Below, piece after piece: positions 10,510 to 20,416 of a stretch of 64,000 nucleotides of DNA. The translations under genes were made by a program, and so were the position numbers. The first letter of the stretch is position 1. Each line of letters begins with the position of its first letter. Under the pieces are notes generated by a model, which did no database searches, was not told the DNA's origin, and saw nothing but the letters and a program-made list of their open reading frames with translations. Source of the DNA: Virgibacillus aidingensis (lineage in GTDB: Bacteria; Bacillota; Bacilli; Bacillales; Amphibacillaceae); contig NZ_WIXN01000017.1 of assembly GCF_010994035.1 (NCBI RefSeq), positions 1-64,000 of the forward strand. Direction: 5' to 3'.

Positions 10510-11061
10510 ATGATTACAATGGAAGATATTGTTCGGGAAGGACATCCTTCTTTAACAGCGGTTGCTGAGGAAGTATCAGTTCCTATAAGTGATGAAGATA
10601 AACATTTATTAGAGGAAATGCTGACTTTTTTAAAAAATAGCCAGAATGAGGAAATTGCTGAAAAATACAGTTTGCGCCCCGGAGTCGGACTGGCGGCGCC
10701 ACAGCTGGGCATCAATAAACGGCTGATCGCTGTACATTTTGATGATTTAAACGGGAAGCATTACAGCTATGGGATGGTTAATCCGAAAATTATCAGTCAT
10801 TCTGTGGAAAAGGCTTACTTGGCCGGAGGAGAAGGATGTTTATCTGTTGACCGCAATGTAGAAGGGTATGTTCCCAGATACGCACGGATTACAGTAAAAG
10901 CCACGGACCAGAACGGCGAAACAGTAAAACTCCGCTTAAAAGGTTACGCAGCAATCGTTGTACAGCATGAAATTGATCATCTAAACGGAATTATGTTTTA
11001 TGACCATATAAATAATGAAACCCCTTATGCAGTACCGGATAATGCAAAACCGATTGAGTAG
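10510..11061 (+). CDS. def: Peptide deformylase
   Basis: A metalloenzyme (183 aa) that removes the N-formyl group from nascent proteins. All three motifs are present: GVGLAAPQ (about 58-65), EGCLS (about 110-114, metal Cys) and QHEIDH (about 154-159, two metal His and the catalytic Glu). The insertion between helix 1 and motif 1 is typical of the longer Gram-positive type 2 enzyme, as in B. subtilis YkrB/DefB. It is divergent from ykyA. Confidence 0.95.
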   Translation: MITMEDIVREGHPSLTAVAEEVSVPISDEDKHLLEEMLTFLKNSQNEEIAEKYSLRPGVGLAAPQLGINKRLIAVHFDDLNGKHYSYGMVNPKIISHSVEKAYLAGGEGCLSVDRNVEGYVPRYARITVKATDQNGETVKLRLKGYAAIVVQHEIDHLNGIMFYDHINNETPYAVPDNAKPIE

Positions 11062-11309
11062 TAAAAACATCAGCAGCCGTTTTCTCTTTTCTTTTTGGAA
11101 GAATGGTGTATAAGAATCTTATCGATGTAAAAAATAAATATACAGTAGTCGAAATGCAGGTTTTCAGCGATAATTAATAAATTTTTATTACAAATGACGT
11201 GTTTTTATTTCCATATTCCACAAATCATACTATACTATATAGTAAGAGGGATTGGATCGGTAGAACGTTTTTGTTGCTTTTCTTAAAAAGTTGAAAGGAG
11301 CGTATGGTG

Positions 11310-11420
11310 ATGCTAAAACGCCTGAAAGAAAAGCTCAAGAAACGCTGGAAAGATTTTATTGGCCGTGGACGGGTACCTACAACTTGTAAAAAAACTACCA
11401 TGGATTTTACCAATCATTAA
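11310..11420 (+). pseudogene. Small basic ORF, possibly frameshifted
   Basis: GAAAGGAG lies 9 nt before ATG 11310, which opens a 36-codon frame starting MLKRLKEKLKKRW. The frame then drifts to a non-hydrophobic tail. A +1 frame from about 11384 reads LVKKLPWILPIIKKLGYSLK and stops at 11472; the same frame beyond that stop reads KDFIRWSAITANALFTF to about 11563. This could be a decayed small membrane-protein gene or chance. The rest of 11061-11700 holds no other recognisable gene. Confidence 0.3.
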
Positions 11421-11714
11421 AAAACTCGGTTATTCGCTAAAAGGATTATTGAAAGTGTATTTACCTTTATGAAAAGACTTCATACGCTGGAGTGCGATTA
11501 CAGCGAATGCCTTGTTTACATTCTTGCAGAAAGCAGGTCTTATGCTTTTTAACCGCTGCTAATTGGGGTACTATGATGATAGATGCTTACGGATGTGAAT
11601 TAATAAACGGAAATTAATTCAAAGTCATGCGCAGCCAGTCATATTGATAATGCCCCTGTCTTTGCCATTTCAATTCAGGGGTGCAATTTAAGATGATGGC
11701 AGGCGCCAAAACAA

Positions 11715-11768
11715 AAATTGGTGCAGATGGGAAACAAATTTTCCATCTGCTAAATAGTATACCAATTT
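11715..11768 (+). promoter_or_regulatory. Leader hairpin before rpoY-rnjA
   Basis: AAATTGGT (11715-11722) pairs with ACCAATTT (11761-11768), and inside it GCAGATGG (11723-11730) pairs with CCATCTGC (11743-11750). There is no U-run, so it is not a simple terminator. It lies 20-35 nt before the rpoY ribosome site. Confidence 0.55.
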
Positions 11769-11803
11769 AAGAATACAAGAAATTTGTTAGGAGAGGGATA
11801 ATT

Positions 11804-12013
11804 TTGATTTTTAAAGTATTATACCAGGAACTGAAAGATGAAATTCCTGTAAGAGAACGTACAAAAGCCTTTTATGTAGAGGCAGACACTATAAGAGAAG
11901 TCCGTGAAAAAATTAATGACCACAATGTTAATATCGAGTATATCCATGCATTAAATGACGCACATTTAGCTTATGAAAAACAATCCGAAAACTTTACCCT
12001 GGAGAATGTCTAG
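11804..12013 (+). CDS. rpoY: RNA polymerase epsilon subunit
   Basis: A 69-aa protein beginning MIFKVLYQE and containing [12 protein letters not shown], characteristic of the small RNA polymerase epsilon subunit (YkzG in B. subtilis). It binds near the secondary side of the polymerase. Translation starts at TTG 11804 with GGAGAGGG about 7 nt upstream. Its stop lies 3 nt before rnjA, the conserved ykzG-rnjA pair. Confidence 0.92.
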   Translation: MIFKVLYQELKDEIPVRERTKAFYVEADTIREVREKINDHNVNIEYIHALNDAHLAYEKQSENFTLENV

Positions 12014-12016
12014 AAA

Positions 12017-13684
12017 ATGAAATTTGTAAAAAATGATCAGGCAGCTGTTTTCGCGATTGGCGGATTGGGTGAGATCGGAAAAAACACCTATGGAGTTCAA
12101 TTTCAGGATGAAATCATCATTATTGATGCAGGGATGAAATTCCCTGAAGATGAATTGCTTGGAATTGACTACGTTATTCCGGATTATACGTACCTCGTCC
12201 AAAATCAGGATAAAATTAAAGGTCTGTTCATAACCCATGGTCATGAAGACCATATCGGAGGTATTCCTTACCTTCTCAGAGAAATAAATGTGCCTATTTA
12301 TGCAGGTAAACTCGCAATCGGACTAATTAAAAATAAACTCGAGGAACATGGATTATTAAGAAGTACAAAACTAAATACTATTCAGGAAGACGATGTCATT
12401 AAATTCCGTAAAACATCCGTTGGGTTTTTCCGTACAACTCATAGTATCCCAGATGCATTCGGCATTGTTGTTAAAACCCCACCGGGAAATATCGTGCATA
12501 CCGGTGACTTTAAATTTGACTTCACCCCGGTCGGTGAAGCGGCTAATTTAACAAAAATGGCCGAAATAGGCAAAGAAGGCGTGCTTTGTCTGCTTTCAGA
12601 CAGTACAAATAGTGAAGTGCCCGGTTTTACAATGTCTGAAAGAGTGGTAGGAGAAAGTATTAATGAAATTTTCAGCCGGGTAGATGGCAGATTAATATTT
12701 GCAACCTTTGCCTCAAATATTTACCGGCTTCAACAGGTTATTGAGTCCGCGGTAAAATATAACCGCAAAGTGGCTGTATTCGGCCGGAGTATGGAATCCG
12801 CCATTAATCTCGGACAGGAAATGGGCTATATTCAGGCTCCGAAAGACACCTTTGTAGACTCCAATGAATTGAACCGCCTCCCTGCGCATGAAGTAACCAT
12901 CCTTTGTACAGGCTCTCAAGGCGAGGCAATGGCAGCACTTTCCAGAATTGCCAATGGCACGCATCGGCAGATCCAGCTTATTCCCGGCGATACCGTCGTA
13001 TTTTCCTCATCTCCAATCCCTGGAAACACGGTGAGTGTAAGTAAAACGATTAATAAGCTGTATCGTGCTGGAGCAGATGTGATTCATGGCAAATTAAATA
13101 ATATTCACACTTCCGGTCATGGAAGTCAGGAAGAACAAAAGTTGATGCTCCGATTAATGAAACCAAAATTCTTTATGCCAATTCATGGTGAATACCGGAT
13201 GTTAAAGGAGCATACCAAGCTTGCCACAGCCTGTGATGTAAAACCGGAAAACTCTTTTGTTATGGATAATGGAGATGTACTGGCACTCGGGAAGGATCAG
13301 GCCATTATTGCCGGAAAAATCCCTTCCGGTTCTGTGTATGTGGATGGCAGCGGAATCGGTGATATCGGCAATATTGTACTAAGAGACCGGCGCATATTAT
13401 CAGAAGAAGGTCTGGTTATCGTTGTTGTAAGCATTAATATGAAGGAATTCAAACTTGCTTCCGGTCCGGATATTATTTCACGCGGCTTTGTATATATGCG
13501 GGAATCGGAAGACCTAATAAATGAAGCACAAAAGCTTGTTCATTCCCATCTGAATAAACTGATGGAACGAAGAACCAACCAATGGTCTGAAATCAAGAAT
13601 GAGATTACAGACACCATTGCACCATTTCTTTACGAAAGAACTAAACGCAGACCTATGGTACTGCCAATCATTATGGAAGTCTAA
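12017..13684 (+). CDS. rnjA: Ribonuclease J1
   Basis: A 555-aa metallo-beta-lactamase/beta-CASP nuclease with 5'-to-3' exonuclease and endonuclease activity, central to mRNA decay and 16S maturation in Bacilli. The metal motif HGHEDHIGG occurs near residue 74-82, with HTGD near 164 and the beta-CASP domain and C-terminal [15 protein letters not shown] segments further on. Length equals B. subtilis RNase J1 (555 aa). It forms an operon with rpoY and ends at a strong terminator. Confidence 0.95.
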   Translation: MKFVKNDQAAVFAIGGLGEIGKNTYGVQFQDEIIIIDAGMKFPEDELLGIDYVIPDYTYLVQNQDKIKGLFITHGHEDHIGGIPYLLREINVPIYAGKLAIGLIKNKLEEHGLLRSTKLNTIQEDDVIKFRKTSVGFFRTTHSIPDAFGIVVKTPPGNIVHTGDFKFDFTPVGEAANLTKMAEIGKEGVLCLLSDSTNSEVPGFTMSERVVGESINEIFSRVDGRLIFATFASNIYRLQQVIESAVKYNRKVAVFGRSMESAINLGQEMGYIQAPKDTFVDSNELNRLPAHEVTILCTGSQGEAMAALSRIANGTHRQIQLIPGDTVVFSSSPIPGNTVSVSKTINKLYRAGADVIHGKLNNIHTSGHGSQEEQKLMLRLMKPKFFMPIHGEYRMLKEHTKLATACDVKPENSFVMDNGDVLALGKDQAIIAGKIPSGSVYVDGSGIGDIGNIVLRDRRILSEEGLVIVVVSINMKEFKLASGPDIISRGFVYMRESEDLINEAQKLVHSHLNKLMERRTNQWSEIKNEITDTIAPFLYERTKRRPMVLPIIMEV

Positions 13685-13722
13685 AATACAAAAATGGACC
13701 GGCTGACCAACCGGGACAAGAT

Positions 13723-13770
13723 AAAAAAGTCACAGTATGCTTATTTGGCACTGTGGCTTTTTCTCTTTTT
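13723..13770 (+). terminator. Terminator of rpoY-rnjA
   Basis: AAAAAG-CACAGT pairs with ACTGTG-CTTTTT, followed by T-rich sequence. Confidence 0.85.
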
Positions 13771-13833
13771 GAGAAGCCCATAATTTCCCAAATTATTGAA
13801 GGTGGGAGAAGTTCTATTCCCATGAAACAAAGC

Positions 13834-13877
13834 AAAAAAATAAGGAGCAGTCCTTTTTGAACTGCCCCTTTTTATTT
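13834..13877 (-). terminator. Terminator of the ABC exporter operon
   Basis: A stem pairing AGGAGCAGT with ACTGCCCCT is flanked by AT-runs. The A-run at 13834-13840 gives the minus-strand U-tail. It overlaps the stop region of the 609-aa gene. Confidence 0.75.
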
Positions 13878-15706
13878 TACATCGCATCAAGCATTTGAAA
13901 TTGGGATTTAACCAACCCATAGTATTCCCCGCGTTTTTCCATTAGTTCAGCATGATTGCCGTTTTCCAGTATTTTACCATTTTCCAGTACATAAATATTG
14001 TCGGACTCTCTAATCGTGGACAATCTATGTGCAATAATAATTGCGGTTCTTCCTTTCAGCAGTTTTCCCAATGCTTCCTGGATTTTCACTTCCGTTTCCG
14101 TATCGATGCTTGCTGTTGCTTCGTCAAGAATGAGGATACTGGGATCAGCCAGCAAAGCCCTTGCAAAAGACAACAATTGTCTTTCTCCTGCAGATAGAAT
14201 ATTCCCTCTTTCCTCTACTTCCGTTTCATAGCCATCACCCATCCGCAGAATGAAATCATCAGCTCCTACAACTTTTGCTGCATTTATTACTTCCTGATCC
14301 GTAGCATCCGGTCTTCCGAAGCGAATATTTTCCATAATCGTTCCGGAAAATATAAAGGTATCCTGCAGGACAACACTTATTTTTTTTCGAAGACTGTCAA
14401 GTTTAACATCTTTTAAATCGTGACCATCAATTTTAACTGCACCTTTTGTAGGGTCGTAAAATCGGCTGATCAGATTTGCAATGGTGGATTTTCCGCTTCC
14501 CGTATGGCCAACAAGCGCAATGGTTTGACCTTCCTTTATTTCCAACGATATTTCATGCAATGCGATTCTATCTTGATCATAGGAAAATTGTACCCTGTCA
14601 AACGTAATTCTTCCCTGCATCTTTTTAAACACATGGGCATTTTCCTTTTCCTCTACATTTGGTTCTTCATCCAGAAATTCAAATATCCGCTCTGAAGCCG
14701 ACATTGCCATTAACAGCTGATTATAAGCCTGGCCGAGACGGGAGATCGGCTCCCAGAACATACCAAGGAAAAATGCAAAGGTAACAAAGGTTCCGATTTC
14801 AATCCCGCCATTCAGAATTAAGTATGCTCCGTAGGAAATGAGGATGATGGTGCCAATGGCATTACTCATTTCCACAAATGGACGAAACATGGCACTTTTC
14901 TTTGTTGCAGTTTTCCAGCTGCTGTAATTTGCTTCATTTACGCCTGCGAAATATGCAGCATTTTCTTTTTCCTGCGTAAAGGATTGCGTAATCCGCATAC
15001 CCTGTAGTCCTTCATTTAAATGGGAATTCATCCGGGATTGCTGGATGCGCACGTCCTGCCATGACCGGCGGATGTTTCTTCTCAGCTTGGTGGAAATATA
15101 AAACATTAATGGCAGCACAATCATCACTGCTATCGCGAGATTTGGACTAAGCACAAATAAAATAACAATAATCCCTGTCAAGGTAATAATATCCATCAGC
15201 AGATTAATGATTCCGTTAGTAAACAGCTCCTGCAATGAATTGATATCATTCATGATTCTTACTAATATGGAGCCTGCTGAGCGTGAATCGAAAAAACGAT
15301 GCGACAAGTGCTGGACATGGGAAAATAAATGCTGCCTTAGATCATAAATTACATTCTGGCCGAGTATGTTGACCCATTTTATCCGATATACATTGCCTGC
15401 ATAACTTATTAAATAAAGGATTCCTATGCCAATAACCAAATACGTAAGCATGGTTACATCTTCGTTCGCTATTGCTACATCGATAGCAACCTTACCAATT
15501 AATATTGGTACAACTAATCGAACAATGGTAGAAACGAGCATTGCAATAATTGCAGCGGGCAAGTAGGTTTTGGAATAAGGTTTTAAATAAATAAGCAGCC
15601 GCCACATTTGCTGCCAGTTAAATGGCTTTTCTACGGCATGATCCAATGTATAGTGAAACCGTTCAAGATGTTTGCTTTCATTTGATTTATTTATCCTTTG
15701 AGCCAA
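13877..15706 (-). CDS. ABC exporter half, canonical Walker B
   Basis: A 609-aa type IV ABC half-transporter: six-helix membrane domain (about 35-330) and nucleotide-binding domain. Walker A is GHTGSGKS, Walker B LILDEATASID with the catalytic Glu, H-loop IIAHRLSTI. Its ABC signature is LSAGERQ, not LSGGQ. The upstream partner has the opposite asymmetry, so the two form a heterodimer with one degenerate site, as in BmrCD or TM287/288. N-terminus and size resemble B. subtilis YfiC. TTG start with AAGGGGGG about 7 nt upstream. The exported substrate is unknown; lipids or drugs are common for this group. Confidence 0.85.
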   Translation of the reverse strand: MAQRINKSNESKHLERFHYTLDHAVEKPFNWQQMWRLLIYLKPYSKTYLPAAIIAMLVSTIVRLVVPILIGKVAIDVAIANEDVTMLTYLVIGIGILYLISYAGNVYRIKWVNILGQNVIYDLRQHLFSHVQHLSHRFFDSRSAGSILVRIMNDINSLQELFTNGIINLLMDIITLTGIIVILFVLSPNLAIAVMIVLPLMFYISTKLRRNIRRSWQDVRIQQSRMNSHLNEGLQGMRITQSFTQEKENAAYFAGVNEANYSSWKTATKKSAMFRPFVEMSNAIGTIILISYGAYLILNGGIEIGTFVTFAFFLGMFWEPISRLGQAYNQLLMAMSASERIFEFLDEEPNVEEKENAHVFKKMQGRITFDRVQFSYDQDRIALHEISLEIKEGQTIALVGHTGSGKSTIANLISRFYDPTKGAVKIDGHDLKDVKLDSLRKKISVVLQDTFIFSGTIMENIRFGRPDATDQEVINAAKVVGADDFILRMGDGYETEVEERGNILSAGERQLLSFARALLADPSILILDEATASIDTETEVKIQEALGKLLKGRTAIIIAHRLSTIRESDNIYVLENGKILENGNHAELMEKRGEYYGLVKSQFQMLDAM

Positions 15707-15718
15707 TTATATCCCCCC

Positions 15719-17470
15719 TTAAAGTGCTGCTGTATTCATAATTTCTTTCCTGTCCTGATATTGAATATTATAGATCCTTTCATAAGTCCCATTATTATGA
15801 ATCAGTTCTTCATGCGTTCCTCTCTCCGCAATGCTTCCTTCTTCCAGTACAAGGATTTCATCCGCATGCTTTAAGGAAGAAATTCGGTGAGCAATGATAA
15901 ATGACGTCCGCCCTTTCATTACTTCTTTTAATGCTTTTTGTATTTTAAATTCTGTTTCCATATCTACAGCAGAAGTAGCATCGTCCAGCACTAAAATACT
16001 CGGATTGATGCATATAGCTCTTGCAATGGCAATCCGCTGTTTCTGACCGCCGGATAACCCCATCCCCCGCTCGCCCAGCATGGTATCATAACCTTTTGGC
16101 ATTTCCATAATGAACTCATGAGCCTGTGCCCGTTTTGCCGCATCAATAATTTGTGCATTTGAAGCTTCAGGATTTCCATAAGCAATATTTTCCTTAATTG
16201 TAGTGGAAAATAAAAAAGGTTCCTGCAATACAAAACCGATTCCATTACGCAAAACTTTTAAATCATATTCTGCAACAGGGTTTCCATCGACAAGCACTTC
16301 GCCCTTTTCCGGTTCATAAAAGCGGGTAATAAGCTGGGTAATACTTGTTTTACCAGCACCCGTAGCACCAATCAACCCGATTACTTTTCCCGGCGGTGCA
16401 TCAAAGGAGATATTTTTTAAAGCTGCATCATCATCTTCGGTATATGTCAGTGTAACATCGTTAAAGGTCACATGACCTGTAATCGGCTGACTGATGGCAT
16501 TTTCTTTTTCCACAATATCTTCTTTGGCATCCAAAATTTCAAGCAGCCGTTCTGCCGAGGCTTTTGCCTGGGAGAACAAGTTAATAATAAACCCAAGGTT
16601 CATCAGCGGACCTAATATATACCAAACTAAGCTAAAAAAGGCCACTAATGCGCCGGGAGTAAGCCCCCCGCTAATCACAAGATATCCGCCATATGCCAAT
16701 AATGCAACAGCACACACATTACCGATAAATTCCATTAACGGAAAATACCTCGACCATATTTTTGCTGTATTTAAATATTTCTGCCGGTAATGATCATTAC
16801 TTGAAGAAAAGCGGTCTATTTCAAAATCCTCTCTGGATAATGATTTCACTGTGTTCATGCCGCTGATGTTTTCCTGTACGCGTGTATTCAGTTGCCCCAT
16901 GGACTTTCTGATCTTCCGGAATGCCGGATGAACCCGTTTATCAAACCGATACACAACCAACGCCAAAAATGGCATTGCGGCCATTGTTACAATCGCAAGC
17001 GGTACGGAATAATAGAACATTACACTCAGGCTTATCAGGATTAATAACACAATCCGCAACAGTTCTGCAAAGCCAAGTGAAAGAAAAAACCGAAACCCTT
17101 CTACATCCTGTGTAAGCCGTGACATAATATCACCAGTTCTGGCGTTGTCATAATATTTAAAAGACAGGACCTGGAGTTTATCATATAAAGCTTCCCGCAA
17201 TTTATACACTGACGTTACACCAAATAAATCACCCAAATACTGATGATAAAATGTTGCAATCCCTTTAATAAACATTAAAACAAAAAAGATACCGGAAATA
17301 TAAGGTATTAATTCGTATTGATCTGCAAGTACAACGTTATCGATTGTCTGCTGCAATACAATGGGATATACAACAGTAATTGAGGTTATAAATAGTAAAA
17401 AAAACAAAGATAAAAAGAAATACTTTTTATAAGGCCAGTAAAATTCTTTCAGTTTTTTAAATGTATCCAA
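15719..17470 (-). CDS. ABC exporter half, degenerate Walker B
   Basis: A 583-aa ABC half-transporter resembling B. subtilis YfiB, with a six-helix membrane domain and a nucleotide-binding domain carrying Walker A GATGAGKT, signature LSGGQKQ and H-loop IIAHRIS. Walker B reads LVLDDATSAVD, so the catalytic Glu is Asp; this subunit therefore supplies Walker A/B of the degenerate site while its intact signature completes the partner's active site. Start is TTG 17470 with GGGGG about 8 nt upstream. It lies 12 nt before the second half-transporter, in one operon. Confidence 0.85.
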   Translation of the reverse strand: MDTFKKLKEFYWPYKKYFFLSLFFLLFITSITVVYPIVLQQTIDNVVLADQYELIPYISGIFFVLMFIKGIATFYHQYLGDLFGVTSVYKLREALYDKLQVLSFKYYDNARTGDIMSRLTQDVEGFRFFLSLGFAELLRIVLLILISLSVMFYYSVPLAIVTMAAMPFLALVVYRFDKRVHPAFRKIRKSMGQLNTRVQENISGMNTVKSLSREDFEIDRFSSSNDHYRQKYLNTAKIWSRYFPLMEFIGNVCAVALLAYGGYLVISGGLTPGALVAFFSLVWYILGPLMNLGFIINLFSQAKASAERLLEILDAKEDIVEKENAISQPITGHVTFNDVTLTYTEDDDAALKNISFDAPPGKVIGLIGATGAGKTSITQLITRFYEPEKGEVLVDGNPVAEYDLKVLRNGIGFVLQEPFLFSTTIKENIAYGNPEASNAQIIDAAKRAQAHEFIMEMPKGYDTMLGERGMGLSGGQKQRIAIARAICINPSILVLDDATSAVDMETEFKIQKALKEVMKGRTSFIIAHRISSLKHADEILVLEEGSIAERGTHEELIHNNGTYERIYNIQYQDRKEIMNTAAL

Positions 17471-17740
17471 AGAGATTTCCCCCTCCGATGCTTATACGTA
17501 ATTACTAATATAACGGTTTCCGAAATAAATATCTATAGTTTTTGCTAAATTTTTTTAATTTTATTTTTAAATGTGCATGTACATATTTTCACAAAAGAAA
17601 TATACTTAATTATCCAATGCCTGTACCGCTTTTGCAAGTAAAATTATATTTATCTTTTACATGCTGGTGAAAAAGTTATGATCTTTAAACAGGCAAACAC
17701 CAGTGTTTTTAAATAACACCGGTGCCAATTTTAAGCGTAT

Positions 17741-18181
17741 TTATTTGACCAGCCGTTCCAGACGATTCTTTAACATTTGAACGTTCCCGCTTCCCTTTTG
17801 AAGATAGCGCAGGCTTCCCCCGGCATCAAATAAGTAAAAGGAAGGTACCTGGCGATTTGCGAATGCTTTTGTAAGCTTTTCTTCCCCATCTACAAATACC
17901 GGTTCAGTCATCTTATTTGCTGCTGCTGTCTGTTTAATGAGATCCATATCCAAATCTTTCTCGGATCGCGGCATATGAACAGCTATGACTGCTAAATCAT
18001 CCTTATATATGTTTCGCAGCTTTTGAATCCGTGGGATTGATCTTTTACATAAATCACAGCTTACAGACCAGAAATGAATTAATACCGGTTTATTTCCGAT
18101 AAGCTCATCTTTTTTAATTTCTCTACTATTTAGCCATGCAGTTGCACCCGTCAAAGCAGGTAATTCATCTCTCAGTTTCAT
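17741..18181 (-). CDS. ykuV: Thioredoxin-like YkuV protein
   Basis: A 146-aa cytoplasmic thiol-disulfide protein of the TlpA/ResA-like thioredoxin fold. The active site is SVSCDLCK (CxxC near residue 44-47), with VPSFYLFD as the cis-Pro loop. There is no signal peptide. The sequence, including HMPRSEKDLD, closely follows B. subtilis YkuV, a reductive thiol-disulfide isomerase-like protein. The longer upstream frame (to 18202) is rejected because AGGAGG lies 6 nt before ATG 18181. A hairpin at about 17694-17732 (ACACCGGTG/CACTGGTGT) may end it, but the U-run is poor. Confidence 0.85.
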   Translation of the reverse strand: MKLRDELPALTGATAWLNSREIKKDELIGNKPVLIHFWSVSCDLCKRSIPRIQKLRNIYKDDLAVIAVHMPRSEKDLDMDLIKQTAAANKMTEPVFVDGEEKLTKAFANRQVPSFYLFDAGGSLRYLQKGSGNVQMLKNRLERLVK

Positions 18182-18495
18182 CCGTAACCTCCTCGTTTCC
18201 ATTTACTTCTCTATTCCATTCATATTTATATATGTTTTTTTAAATAAAAAGTTTCTTCTATTCTGTATGGAAGAAAGGGGTTAAAGATATTGTTTTCTTT
18301 ATGGAATAAGCTTGAAAAATTTCATGTAAATTAAACCTGCAGACCGCTTTCGGCAGAAGGCAGAATGCTTTTCTATATTTTTACACCGGATACGTATATC
18401 AATTTTGCTTTTTCATTCAATGATCCGCCTGAGAATTCCACCTGACTAAAATATGCTTGTGGCCCTTGTACACGACGCATCCAACCATCCTAATA

Positions 18496-18546
18496 ACAAC
18501 ATTAAAAAATAACAGAAGGAATCCTCCTGTTATTTTTTAATGTTGT
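18496..18546 (-). terminator. Terminator of ykuS
   Basis: An 18-bp perfect inverted repeat (18498-18515 with 18527-18544) containing AAAAAATAACAG/CTGTTATTTTTT, usable in both directions. Confidence 0.85.
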
Positions 18547-18579
18547 TCTCTATGTCGTTTTACAGGCAAACTTTTTTGT

Positions 18580-18822
18580 TTAACTCAGTTTGTCATTCAC
18601 CATGTCGCATACTTCCTGAGCACTCGCTCCCTGCGCATTTATAACTGGTCCGGCAATGCTTGTGTCAGCCATACCCATCATATCTTTATCCTGGCCGGTA
18701 ATAATACAGCAGTCACAGTAAGCTGCATCTTCACTGGAACGCAAAATAACCACTTCATGTCCCATTTCCATTAATGCTTCCTTCACATCTGTCAATGACT
18801 CCTCTATGCCTATACGTGCCAT
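18580..18822 (-). CDS. ykuS: YkuS family (UPF0180) protein
   Basis: An 80-aa protein beginning MARIGIEES, with CDCCIITGQDKD and a conserved GASAQEVC segment, matching the UPF0180/YkuS family. It has no known function; the clustered Cys pair (YCDCC) is notable. GAGGAGG lies about 7 nt before ATG 18822. In B. subtilis ykuS follows dapL; here it follows ddh. Confidence 0.85.
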   Translation of the reverse strand: MARIGIEESLTDVKEALMEMGHEVVILRSSEDAAYCDCCIITGQDKDMMGMADTSIAGPVINAQGASAQEVCDMVNDKLS

Positions 18823-18994
18823 TTTATTGCCTCCTCTATACATGATTACCTATAGTTTTTACATTCATGCAGAAGATATACAATAACGATAATGACACTT
18901 TTTAATCAGGAGATGTATTCAAATGCAGGCATATATATCTTCCTTTTAATGTGTCAATCTATATAAGATAAAAGGGAGACTGCAGAGAATTTAT

Positions 18995-19981
18995 TTACAG
19001 CAGTTCTTTCCTGAGCTGTTCCGGCGTCTTAGGTGATAATAGCCCGATTGGAACATCAAAAACGGTTTTCGCACCCTCGTCTCCGGATTTATTTAGTTTG
19101 TAGGCAGCCCGGGCGTAAGCTGCAAGCACGCTGGCCGTAAATTCCGGATTACTGTCAAGGTTTAAGGAATACTCAATCAGCTGGTCCGTATCCTCCCCGG
19201 TTTTCCCGCTGCGGATCACAAATCCGCCATGCACTTTTTTCCAATGATTTTCTGCAAGCTCTTCTTCTGTAATAAAATTTACTACAGTATTATATTCATC
19301 AAAATAATTCGGCATAGTTTTAATTTCTTCTTCAATTCTCTTTACATCTGCACCTTCTTCCGGTACAACATAGCATTCACGCAGATGTTTATCTCTTGTT
19401 GATAATTCCGGTTTTTCGCCATTTCTAACGCGGTCAACTGCTTCTTCAATTGGTATGGTATACTGAACAGCATCCTTTACACCATTTACCCTTCTGACTG
19501 CATCCGAGTGTCCCTGGCTAAGTCCTTTGCCCCAAAATGTATAAGTATCCCCTTCCGGAAGGATAGCTTCTCCCAGCAGGCGATTCATGGCAAACACGCC
19601 CGGATCCCAGCCGACGGAAATAATACTAATTTTATTTCCTGACTTTGAAGCCTCATCCATTACAGGGAAATATTCAGGTATCTTTGCATGAGTATCATAG
19701 CTGTCAATCGTATTAAACAGTTTTGCAAACTCCGGACCCTGTTCTGGCAGATCTGTTGCAGAACCCCCGCAAAGAATCATAACATCTATTTCATTTGTGT
19801 ATTTTTCCGCCTCTGAAACATGCACGGCTTTCACTTCCGGATCCAGCAATTGAACTGTCTCAGGGTCTCTCCTTGTAAATACGGCAACAAGCTTCATATC
19901 GCTATTTTGCCGGATAGCCAATTCTACCCCTCTCCCTAAATTACCATAACCGTTGATTCCAATTCTTATTTTTTCTCCCAT
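18995..19981 (-). CDS. ddh: meso-Diaminopimelate D-dehydrogenase
   Basis: A 328-aa NADP-dependent enzyme that aminates L-tetrahydrodipicolinate straight to meso-diaminopimelate, the one-step branch of lysine and cell-wall precursor synthesis. It has an N-terminal Rossmann motif GINGYGNLGRGVE (about 8-20), GWDPGVFAMNR, and GKGLSQGHSDAVRR, all typical of Ddh. It sits directly upstream of ykuS, exactly where B. subtilis has dapH-dapL of the acetylase route. The ribosome site is AGGTAG, about 5 nt before the ATG. Confidence 0.93.
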   Translation of the reverse strand: MGEKIRIGINGYGNLGRGVELAIRQNSDMKLVAVFTRRDPETVQLLDPEVKAVHVSEAEKYTNEIDVMILCGGSATDLPEQGPEFAKLFNTIDSYDTHAKIPEYFPVMDEASKSGNKISIISVGWDPGVFAMNRLLGEAILPEGDTYTFWGKGLSQGHSDAVRRVNGVKDAVQYTIPIEEAVDRVRNGEKPELSTRDKHLRECYVVPEEGADVKRIEEEIKTMPNYFDEYNTVVNFITEEELAENHWKKVHGGFVIRSGKTGEDTDQLIEYSLNLDSNPEFTASVLAAYARAAYKLNKSGDEGAKTVFDVPIGLLSPKTPEQLRKELL

Positions 19982-20416
19982 ATGTCTACCTGGTTATCTA
20001 AAAGTGTTATAAATTATTTCGGACCGACTTAATTTAACCAGGTTTCACCTCCCATAAAAAATTTATAATCCGTAATCCCTGACGAATCCCGGAAAACTCT
20101 AGCCGAATTCACAACTAAATTCATAAATAAAAATAACAGCTTGTACAAATTTTGGCTAATCATTTTACTTGAAGCTTTGAAAACTGTTTTCCCGAGACCA
20201 TAATGCTGTGGTATTTACAATGCTGATTGCGGTAATCCGGCTTGCCGCTAAAAGAGTTATTTGCCTTGTTTTTGTGTGTAAAACGTAATGGCGGCAAGCA
20301 TTTGCTCAACAATTTTTACTGTGCAGTGCTGCTTTCGAAGCTTTTTTGTCCAAGTTTAGGAAGAGTACTCCTATATATATGTTTAAAACTTTATGAATCA
20401 GCAAGTATGCAACATT

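Noticed and set aside
19981-20110. Possible lysine riboswitch upstream of ddh
   Set aside because: None of the conserved lysine-riboswitch blocks can be recognised; only scattered short repeats.
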